From the NCBI RefSeq assembly GCF_000422945.1, contig NZ_AUHA01000002.1:1426001-1490000 (forward strand): a stretch of 64,000 bases of DNA, in the 5' to 3' direction. The position numbers and the translations under genes are program-made. The stretch's first letter is position 1, and the number at the start of each line of letters is the position of its first letter. The notes under the pieces are model-generated. The model had not been told where the DNA came from. It ran no database searches and saw only the letters and a list, made by a program, of their open reading frames with translations. Below, piece after piece: positions 15,534 to 22,116 of the stretch. Source of the DNA: Daejeonella oryzae DSM 19973. Lineage in GTDB: Bacteria > Bacteroidota > Bacteroidia > Sphingobacteriales > Sphingobacteriaceae.

Positions 15534-15667
15534 CCGCTAACATTGGTTTGGCAATATGGCGGCTGAAGTGCTTCTATGAAACATTTATGCGGGGTTAAAC
15601 AGCAGTAATTCAATTTAACTTTTGTGCTAAAAATCCGCCACATCGCCAAGCCGCAAACCGTTGGCAG
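15534..15667 (+). repeat. attC-like site 6
   Basis: Left arm CCGCTAAC then GGTTTGGCAATATGGCGG; right arm CCGCCACATCGCCAAGCC then CCGTTGGCAG. The stem GGYTTGGCRATRTGGCGG pairs nearly throughout. It shares the internal segment CTGAAGTGCTTCTATGAAAC with site 7. Confidence 0.78.
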
Positions 15668-15707
15668 TCACTGTAAAAAACGACCTGTAGAAATTGAACA
15701 TAAAAAA

Positions 15708-16388
15708 ATGAAACAAAATTTAACTCATATTGCAATAGTTGTAGACGACTATGACAAAGCAATTGAATTTTATACTCAAAAATTAAATTTCACTTTATTA
15801 GAAGACACTATACTTTCCGACACAAAACGTTGGGTTTTGGTTAGACCAAAAGGTGCAAATGAGTGTTCTTTATTGTTAGCCAAAGGAGCAAATGAAGAAC
15901 AAATAAGCAGAATTGGAAATCAAACTGGCGGACGAGTTTTTTTATTTTTGCATACTGACAATTTCAAAAGAGACTATCAAAACCTAATAGAAAACGAAAT
16001 TAAGATTGTTAGAGAACCAAGTTTTGAAGACTACGGAACAGTAGCCGTTTTTGAAGATTTATACGGAAATCTTTGGGATTTAATTGAACCTAAAAAAGTT
16101 GAACAAAATTTCTATTCGACAGGAATTTTAAAAATAAAAGACCTGACCAAAATTGATTTCGCAGTTTCTCAACTTATAAAATTGAGAGATCAGACACTGC
16201 TTGAAACTGGAAATATTTCATTCGACATAAAACAAGTGAAGGATGACCCAAGCAAAATTATTCTTTGGGAATGCTTTAAAAATGAACAGTCATTTAATGA
16301 CCATTTAAACTCAAAACATCTTCAAGACTTCACAAAACTTTGCTTGGTAGAACTTGAAAATGGGTACATAACAAACAATATTGAATAA
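15708..16388 (+). CDS. VOC-family (glyoxalase/bleomycin-resistance-like) protein
   Basis: Start at ATG 15708; the longer frame from 15624 would only translate site 6. Residues 1-125 form a VOC module (LTHIAIVVDDYDKAIEFYTQ, KLNFTLLEDT, RVFLFLHTDNF, DLYGNLWDLIEP). The His of HIAIV and the Glu of LIEP are candidate metal ligands. A C-terminal extension (about 130-226), including LWECFKNEQSFNDHLNS, resembles an antibiotic-biosynthesis-monooxygenase/ABM-like half. Substrate unknown. It is the sole gene between attC-like sites 6 and 7. Confidence 0.82.
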   Translation: MKQNLTHIAIVVDDYDKAIEFYTQKLNFTLLEDTILSDTKRWVLVRPKGANECSLLLAKGANEEQISRIGNQTGGRVFLFLHTDNFKRDYQNLIENEIKIVREPSFEDYGTVAVFEDLYGNLWDLIEPKKVEQNFYSTGILKIKDLTKIDFAVSQLIKLRDQTLLETGNISFDIKQVKDDPSKIILWECFKNEQSFNDHLNSKHLQDFTKLCLVELENGYITNNIE

Positions 16389-16396
16389 GCAACGAA

Positions 16397-16486
16397 CCGC
16401 CAACATCGGTTTGGCAATGTGGCGCTGAAGTGCTTCTATGAAACATTTGTGCAACGCCAAATCGCAAAGCCGACAATTGTTATGAG
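16397..16486 (+). repeat. attC-like site 7
   Basis: CCGCCAACATCGGTTTGGC on the left is opposed by GCAAAGCCGACAATTGTTATG on the right, with ATGTGGCG/CGCCAAAT continuing the stem. It shares a central segment with site 6 but is shorter, about 90 bases. Confidence 0.75.
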
Positions 16487-16506
16487 TCATACTAAAAACC
16501 AGCTGA

Positions 16507-17619
16507 ATGCGAGTAAAATCAAATAGACAATACATATTTATCCTTTGCTGCACATTTTTGATTGTTGTAACAATCTCTTGTAATAATCAAAGTCGATCAA
16601 ATAAGGGAAATCAGATAGTACAGGCTAAAAGTAATACTCAACCCATTGAAAGTGGAATCAACGCTATAAGATTAAAATACACAACAGGAGTTCGTTCAAT
16701 ATTAGAAGATAGTAAAGGAAATATTTGGTTTGGTAGTTACAATGAAGGAGTGTGTTTGCTTCATAATGGAAAGCTCCAATATTTCACAACAAAAAACGGA
16801 TTAAGTGACAACCAGGTTAGGAATATTTATGAAGATAAAAATGGCATAATTTGGTTTGAATGCGGAAGAGGGTTGAGTATTTATAGTGGAAAAGAAATAA
16901 CTACATACAAACACCGAAATTACAATACAAAGAACGAGTGGAAATTAAATGAAAGTGACCTTTGGTTTAAAGGAGATGAAATTGAGGGCTATAATAAACT
17001 TGAAAATTATCCTGGAGTGTATCAATATGAAGGTCAAAAGCTTTCCTATCGCCCGTTTCCTGTTACACCCAAACCCGGAGATGGGTTTAAATATTACATT
17101 TCAACACCTTTTGTCAAAGGTAAAAATGGAACTGTTTGGTTTGGAGCATACGGCGCTGTAATAGGATATAATGGTTCAAATTTTAAGATACTGGATAATG
17201 AGTATCTTGGGCTAAACTCAGAAACTAGTTCTTTGCATGTTCGAAGTATAATTGAAGATAGAAAAGGAAATCTCTGGATTGGTAATAATGGTATGGGGGT
17301 TTTGAAATATGATGGAAAAAAAGTAGTCAATTTCACAGTACAACAGAAATTGACGAAGGAGTATACGAAAGGCAATTCTCTTGAAAAGGTTTTTTCGATT
17401 GGTGAAGATGCTAAAGGAAACATTTGGTTCGGTACTGTAGGTTCCGGTGTATGGAGATATGATGGTAATTCCGTAAAAAATTTCACTAATGAGGATGGAC
17501 TTAAAAGTAAACACATTTGGACTATTTATAAAAGCAAACAAGGAGAGTTGTGGTTTGGAGGAGCAAACCCAAGTGGTATATATAAATTCAATGGCAAGTC
17601 ATTTGAAAAAAAATATTAA
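16507..17619 (+). CDS. Two-component-regulator-propeller-like lipoprotein
   Basis: A 370-residue lipoprotein with lipobox VVTISC (Cys25) and about five to six Reg_prop-type blades of the form VRSILEDSKGNIWFGS...GVCLLHNGKLQYFTTKNGL. The same blades form the sensor part of SusR-like hybrid two-component systems, but this protein has no membrane helix, kinase or regulator part. It is therefore a free-standing secreted half-propeller or a small propeller. Ligand unknown. It starts 20 bases after attC-like site 7 and ends 14 bases before site 8. Confidence 0.8.
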   Translation: MRVKSNRQYIFILCCTFLIVVTISCNNQSRSNKGNQIVQAKSNTQPIESGINAIRLKYTTGVRSILEDSKGNIWFGSYNEGVCLLHNGKLQYFTTKNGLSDNQVRNIYEDKNGIIWFECGRGLSIYSGKEITTYKHRNYNTKNEWKLNESDLWFKGDEIEGYNKLENYPGVYQYEGQKLSYRPFPVTPKPGDGFKYYISTPFVKGKNGTVWFGAYGAVIGYNGSNFKILDNEYLGLNSETSSLHVRSIIEDRKGNLWIGNNGMGVLKYDGKKVVNFTVQQKLTKEYTKGNSLEKVFSIGEDAKGNIWFGTVGSGVWRYDGNSVKNFTNEDGLKSKHIWTIYKSKQGELWFGGANPSGIYKFNGKSFEKKY

Positions 17620-17633
17620 CAAGAAGTACGAAT

Positions 17634-17765
17634 GCATAACAGGCGTTTGGCAAAAAATCGAGTTGAGTGGTTAATTGAACATTTTACCTCATATCAACTT
17701 TTGTGTAGGGCTGACATGTTTAGTGCTTCAAAATTCGCTTCTTCGCCAATGCAAAATGTTATGGG
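17634..17765 (+). repeat. attC-like site 8
   Basis: GCATAACAGGCGTTTGGC on the left is opposed by GCCAATGCAAAATGTTATGG on the right; an inner AAAATCG/CGCTTCTT block pairs partly. It belongs with sites 1 and 7 in using the ATAAC/GTTAT ends. Confidence 0.65.
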
Positions 17766-17816
17766 ATATCTTATTGTCAGGATACGGGATTATTCCGTTA
17801 TAAAACCAAAAATATA

Positions 17817-18458
17817 ATGAAACAAATAATTTATCTATCAGCTATACTGGCAATGCTCTCCTGCAACAACCATCCGCCAGCGAATGAAGAATCGGCTAAA
17901 GAAACTCCAACTACAATATCAAAATCTCCGGAAAGTTCATCTAAAGCGTTGAACAAAATACAGACCGTTGATGGAATAAAGGCTGCTTATTCATCCATAA
18001 TTTCTAAAATTGCAATGAAAAATATGGATTCGATCTCATTTAAATACAATTGCAATGGCGAAAAAACCGGAAAAGTGCTATACTTTATTGAAAACGGAAA
18101 AGTCCGATTAATAAAACATACATATAATGAATACAGCCATTTCTCTGCAACTGAACAATACTTTATAAATGATGGCGAAGTTTTCTTTGTTCTTTATAAT
18201 CACGTCTCATGGAGTTTTGTTGACCAGGACAAAACCAAAGACGATATTACGGAAAAGCGATTCTATGTAATAAATAACAATCCTGTAAAATGCCTCCAAA
18301 ATAAATCTACAGTCATATCCAGTTCTGGCAAAGCAGGTAAACCAACTGTTGTTTCAAACAACGAAATAGAATGTTCATCATTTGAACCTGCATTAAAGCA
18401 GTTTAATACGCTTATAAAATTAAGTGGTCAAAGGAAGGATCTTAAATGTCTGGAATAG
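17817..18458 (+). CDS. Hypothetical lipoprotein, 213 aa
   Basis: Signal peptide with lipobox AMLSC (Cys17), a Ser/Thr/Glu-rich linker, then a mixed domain (about 55-213) with the strands SISFKYNCNGEKTGKVLYFI, VRLIKHTYNEYSHFSA and EVFFVLYNHVSWSFVD. No family recognised; the pattern resembles small anchored beta domains of Bacteroidetes. It follows attC-like site 8 by 51 bases and is the last cassette gene. A possible left end of another site (CCACTAAC, 18463-18470) lies just past the stop. Confidence 0.75.
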   Translation: MKQIIYLSAILAMLSCNNHPPANEESAKETPTTISKSPESSSKALNKIQTVDGIKAAYSSIISKIAMKNMDSISFKYNCNGEKTGKVLYFIENGKVRLIKHTYNEYSHFSATEQYFINDGEVFFVLYNHVSWSFVDQDKTKDDITEKRFYVINNNPVKCLQNKSTVISSSGKAGKPTVVSNNEIECSSFEPALKQFNTLIKLSGQRKDLKCLE

Positions 18459-18477
18459 AAATCCACTAACAACAATT

Positions 18478-18775
18478 TACGAATGACTGGAAATCCCATT
18501 TCATCGGATATTTCTGAAATATTCAGGTTTTTGTTTTCCGGCAGCAAAACAATTCGTTCTTTAGCGTATCGTTGTATCCATTGCGATGCTGTAATGCCTG
18601 TATTGGTTTTGCAAATTTGATTCAGATGTTTTGCGGTGTTATGTAGTCGGTCGCTGTAAAATTGCACTTCCCGATTTTTCCTGCAATGGAGTTCAACCAG
18701 ATAAACAAAGCGTCCGTATAAGGTTCCAAGTAATGCTGAACTGCAAATTTCCTCTTTTGTGTTTATATTAAACTT
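18478..18775 (-). pseudogene. AraC-family regulator remnant
   Basis: Leftward translation gives a linker (KEEICSSALLGTLYGRFVYL), the first helix-turn-helix of an AraC DNA-binding domain (YSDRLHNTAKHLNQICK, then GITASQWI) and the start of the second (NLNISEISDEMGFP). After this the expected FFxRYF/K...PSxYR end is lost to a shift and stops. The N-terminal effector domain is also missing. It is a broken fragment between the cassette array and the VOC gene. Confidence 0.65.
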
Positions 18776-18797
18776 TTGTACATTAATACCAAAAATT

Positions 18798-19235
18798 ATG
18801 GCACTGATCAATCCTCACATTAACTTCAACGGAAATGCTGAAGAAGCTTTCAATTTCTACAAATCTGTATTTGGTGGAGAGTTCGTAAAGATTATGCGTT
18901 TCAAAGATCTGTCAAGCCCTGAAAATCCGGTAGCAGAAAATGAGGCAAATAAAATAATGCACATTGCTTTGCCAATTGGCAAAAATATTTTAATGGCCAA
19001 TGATGTTCCCGAAAGTATGGGTCGGGTAAATGAAAATGAGAACAGATCTAAAATCTCTATTAGTGCGGTAAGCAAAGAGGAGGCCGACAGGCTATTTAGC
19101 GGACTTTCAGCAGGCGGAAATATTGAAGTGCCAATTGGCGAAAGCCCCTGGGGTTCGTATTTTGGAATGTTTAGAGATAAATATGGTATTGAATGGATGG
19201 TAGATTTTGACCCAAAATATAAGGGGGAATTTTAA
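18798..19235 (+). CDS. PhnB-like VOC family protein
   Basis: A 145-residue protein from ATG 18798; the frame extends upstream to 18759 but that part runs back into the araC remnant. Motifs are MALINPHINFNGNAEEAFNF, FYKSVFGGEF, IMHIALPIG, NILMANDVP, WGSYFGMFRDKYGIEWMVDF. This is the PhnB / 3-demethylubiquinone methyltransferase-like branch of the VOC superfamily, normally dimeric and usually of unknown substrate. Single gene. Confidence 0.88.
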   Translation: MALINPHINFNGNAEEAFNFYKSVFGGEFVKIMRFKDLSSPENPVAENEANKIMHIALPIGKNILMANDVPESMGRVNENENRSKISISAVSKEEADRLFSGLSAGGNIEVPIGESPWGSYFGMFRDKYGIEWMVDFDPKYKGEF

Positions 19236-19360
19236 AATTTATAAAGCTCATTGGTAATAAATGGAAATAAAATACGCTACACAAATGAGTTATATGTTGC
19301 ACTCTAAGTTTTAATGAGATAAAATTTAAATCTAATGGAATAGTTGCTTCTCAATTCAAA

Positions 19361-20671
19361 TTATCCGGCCTTTGTATTCGGAATAATTAAAGAAAAGGCA
19401 CTTCCTTTCCCGAATTCAGACTCTGCGGTAACTGTGCCTCCTATCCGATCAAGGATTTCTTTTACAATATAAAGTCCCAGTCCGCTTCCTGTAATACTCG
19501 AATTTGCCCGGTAAAACATTTGAAAGATCTTATTCAATTTATCTTCCGGAATTCCTAAGCCGTTATCAATGATTTCTATTTTTGCCTCATCAGTACCTGT
19601 TTTAATCCGGATATGGATGAATCGTTCTGCTTTATCGGGATCATAATATTTAATTGCATTGGAGATCAGGTTATTTAAAACCACCGCAATTCTCTTTCTG
19701 TCTGAATAAAAAATCCCCTGTTGCTCAATATCCAACTGAATATTCAGATTTTCTGTTTCAATAGAATAGCTCAGTGGTTTTTTAATTTCCTCCAGTAGGT
19801 TGCTGAAACTGATTTCGTCATGCTCAATATCTACCCGGCTATTCTTAGAGTATTCAATAATATCTTTAATTAGCCCGTCGAGGCTGGCTACACAACTTTC
19901 AATCAGATTGATGCATTTATTTTTTTCTGCCTCCGTATCCTGAAGCTTGGCAAGAGTTACTAATCCCATAATGGAAGTTAAAGGAGAACGCAGCTCGTGC
20001 GACGCACTGTACACAAAGCGATCGAGTTCTGAATTGGTTTTAACAAGCTCTTTATTTTGATCTTCCAGCTTTTGTTCAGCCAGCTTGCGTTCGGTAATAT
20101 TCTTAATTATTCCATCAACCTGCGTTAGTTTACTATCAGTAAACACCGGTACAACCGATACTTCGATCCAGCGAATGTTTTTGTCTTTCAGTATAATTCG
20201 GTATTCAGAATTGATAGATTCTCCGGTCAGGAGTCTTTCATTGTCGCGGTCAATAATATACCGGTCATCGGGATGAATTACTTCAAACCACAGATTTACA
20301 TTATTTTTAAAGTCCTCGATAGAATATCCGTAAATCTTTTGGCATCCGGCCGATAAATAATTATACCGGTTATTAATCAGGTCCCGGGAATAGAACCCTT
20401 CGCTAACTACATGAAAAATTCGGTTTAATTCGTTTTTGGTCAATTTAAGTTCTTCAGATTCTTTTTGAAGCCGGCTTTCTAAATTGAGTTTTTGATTTTC
20501 CAGATCTGATACCAGGGTTTCCTTTTGGAGCTGATCCTTCTCAAAAGTGTCATAGGTGCTGCTGATTTTGCTTAACAAACGCAAAAAATCATCCGGTAAC
20601 GAGCTCTGTTCAATAGAAAAATCCTTAATCTGATCAGACAGCAACTTATTTAAATCTCCCATACATAGCAC
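19361..20671 (-). CDS. PAS-domain sensor histidine kinase
   Basis: A 436-residue soluble kinase with no membrane helix. An N-terminal coiled coil (to about residue 75) is followed by a PAS domain with PAC (SEGFYSRDLINNRYNYLSAG, EVIHPDDRYIID, IIKNITERKLAE), a HisKA domain with H-box ASHELRSPL (His near residue 225), and HATPase boxes NNLISNAIKYY, DNGLGIP and GSGLGLYIVKEI. The start could be the first ATG or the one nine bases in (MGDLNK). No response regulator is adjacent. Probably an intracellular redox, light or ligand sensor; the signal is unknown. Confidence 0.9.
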   Translation of the reverse strand: MLCMGDLNKLLSDQIKDFSIEQSSLPDDFLRLLSKISSTYDTFEKDQLQKETLVSDLENQKLNLESRLQKESEELKLTKNELNRIFHVVSEGFYSRDLINNRYNYLSAGCQKIYGYSIEDFKNNVNLWFEVIHPDDRYIIDRDNERLLTGESINSEYRIILKDKNIRWIEVSVVPVFTDSKLTQVDGIIKNITERKLAEQKLEDQNKELVKTNSELDRFVYSASHELRSPLTSIMGLVTLAKLQDTEAEKNKCINLIESCVASLDGLIKDIIEYSKNSRVDIEHDEISFSNLLEEIKKPLSYSIETENLNIQLDIEQQGIFYSDRKRIAVVLNNLISNAIKYYDPDKAERFIHIRIKTGTDEAKIEIIDNGLGIPEDKLNKIFQMFYRANSSITGSGLGLYIVKEILDRIGGTVTAESEFGKGSAFSLIIPNTKAG

Positions 20672-20863
20672 TATTATTTGGCGTATTAAACTTAATCCAT
20701 TCTTTTGGGAGAAAGAATTACTGCAATTTATTTTCTTAAATATAAAACAGTAAATGTTAAAATGAAAATTTTAAATAGCCTGAACAATAGGAATTTATTA
20801 TTTGTGGCTGTGGAAGATTCAACTGCAAACCAAATGATTGTTGCAATGGGGGCAAAATAAAAA

Positions 20864-20887
20864 AGCCCGATCTTTTGAGATCAGGCT
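20864..20887 (-). terminator. Terminator of the small membrane-protein gene
   Basis: AGCCCGATCT and AGATCAGGCT pair around TTTG with one mismatch. Read leftwards the stem is followed by TTTTTTATTTTG, so it ends the minus-strand gene at 20906. Confidence 0.75.
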
Positions 20888-20905
20888 AATTGTATTTTAG
20901 AGAAA

Positions 20906-21085
20906 TTATTTAGAGGCAGGTGCTGAAATATAATTTTGGGATTTCAGTGTTTTTCCGGTTGACTCTTTGTTGCACTGACCTAACAGAAAATAGATCAGGA
21001 CGAAAATTAATATGGTCGAAAAACAACCACCTCCCAATTTTTTGGCACCATATCCGGCAATTAATGCTCTGAAGAATTTATTCAT
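20906..21085 (-). CDS. Small single-span membrane protein
   Basis: 59 residues from the ATG at 21085; the frame extends to 21163 but the upstream 26 residues look like untranslated leader. MNKFFRALIAGYGAKKLGGG is followed by one membrane helix (CFSTILIFVLIYFLLGQC) and a short polar tail. The AKKLGGG segment before the helix recurs in small Bacteroidetes proteins. Function unknown. It has its own terminator. Confidence 0.65.
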   Translation of the reverse strand: MNKFFRALIAGYGAKKLGGGCFSTILIFVLIYFLLGQCNKESTGKTLKSQNYISAPASK

Positions 21086-21191
21086 ATTCGTTTTGTTAAT
21101 TAAATGAAGTTTTTTACTAACTGATAATTGGTAGAAAAGTTTGCCGAAATACAATCGTTTCAAAATTTCATTATCACCTAAAGGATTATAA

Positions 21192-21199
21192 TATCTTTG
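21192..21199 (+). promoter_or_regulatory. Bacteroidetes -7 box for the S1-domain gene
   Basis: TATCTTTG matches TAnnTTTG exactly, 54 bases before the ATG at 21254. The -33 region is weak. Confidence 0.6.
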
Positions 21200-21253
21200 C
21201 AGTTCAGAAAGATTTAATATTCTTCAGAATACTAATCAGCAGCAAGCATAAAA

Positions 21254-22099
21254 ATGGAAATCGGAAATTATAACGAGCTCAGATATATAAAAAAAACAGA
21301 CTCAGGTTTGATTTTAACTGACGGAGAAAAAGAGGTGATATTGCCTTATAATCATGCACCAGCCGAAGCAAATATCGGCGATAATTTACATGTGTTTGTG
21401 TATGTGCATGCCGATGGAAGATTGTTTGCAACTACCCAAACTCCTTTAGCGTGTGTGGGCGATTATGCCTTTTTGCAGGTTGTTGATGAGAATGAGAACG
21501 GAGCATTTCTAAGCTTAGGGATAGATAAAGATGTTTTCGTTCATCAGAGAGATCAAAAGCGTCCCATGAAAATGGGAGGAAAATACGTGGTATATATTTT
21601 TCTCGACGATAACGACCGCATTTCTGGCTCTTCCAAAGTAGCCGAGTTTGTGGAAGTTGAAGACATTGATCTGGAAGTGGCTGATGAAGTAAATTTGCTG
21701 ATTTTTGATCAAAGTGATTTGGGTTTTAGCGCAATTGTTAATCAGAAATACGCCGGACTTTTATATCATAACGAGGTTTTTGAAGAACTGCAACCGGGCG
21801 ATGTAAAAAGAGGATTTGTAAAAAAGATTACTGAAGGGAATAAAATAGACCTGAGCCTGCAGGTTATTGGTTTCAAGCATATTCTGGATTTGAAAGAAAG
21901 CATCATGCTTGATCTGAAGGAAAGCGGCGGAATATTGGCATTGGGAGACAAAAGTTCTCCTGACGAAATTTATACCCGTTTAAAGATCAGCAAAAAGGCA
22001 TTTAAAAAAACAATAGGTTCTTTATACAAAGAGAGACTGGTAGAAATTTCTGATTTTGAAGTAAAACTGGTAAAGCCTCCTTTGGATGATGAAAACTAA
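21254..22099 (+). CDS. CvfB-like S1 RNA-binding protein
   Basis: A 281-residue protein of the CvfB/YitL family: tandem S1-like OB folds (NELRYIKKTDSGLILTDGEK; AFLSLGIDKDVFVHQRDQ; GFSAIVNQKYAGLLYHNEVF; GFVKKITEGNKIDLSLQ) and a C-terminal winged helix (DEIYTRLKISKKAFKKTIG, LYKERLVEI). Known members bind RNA and affect post-transcriptional regulation. Single gene, with a convergent kinase gene downstream. Confidence 0.88.
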   Translation: MEIGNYNELRYIKKTDSGLILTDGEKEVILPYNHAPAEANIGDNLHVFVYVHADGRLFATTQTPLACVGDYAFLQVVDENENGAFLSLGIDKDVFVHQRDQKRPMKMGGKYVVYIFLDDNDRISGSSKVAEFVEVEDIDLEVADEVNLLIFDQSDLGFSAIVNQKYAGLLYHNEVFEELQPGDVKRGFVKKITEGNKIDLSLQVIGFKHILDLKESIMLDLKESGGILALGDKSSPDEIYTRLKISKKAFKKTIGSLYKERLVEISDFEVKLVKPPLDDEN

Positions 22100-22116
22100 G
22101 CTGCAATAAACTTTTA

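Larger units (their letters stand above)
10428..18470 (+). mobile_element. Cassette array with attC-like sites and no integrase
   Basis: Eight imperfect palindromes (10428-10470, 10710-10843, 12721-12860, 13688-13882, 14707-14845, 15534-15667, 16397-16486, 17634-17765) separate single genes that all read rightwards. The sites begin mostly with CYGCTAAC-like or GCATAAC-like ends and close with complementary GTTAGCRG- or GTTATGRG-like ends. One left end holds the stop codon of the preceding gene, and several genes start 10-50 bases after a right end. This is the organisation of integron cassettes, but the ends depart from the RYYYAAC/GTTRRRY consensus and no intI gene is in the window. The array seems to end at 18463, where a left end (CCACTAAC) runs into a broken araC. 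Confidence 0.65.

Noticed and set aside
10086-18798. Insertion sequences or transposases as the cause of the scrambled accessory genes.
   Set aside because: No transposase frame and no terminal inverted repeats with target duplications were seen; the attC-like sites explain the organisation better.
18428-18811. An intact AraC regulator on the minus strand.
   Set aside because: The effector domain and the end of the second helix-turn-helix are missing and the frame overlaps the start of the VOC gene; treated as a remnant.
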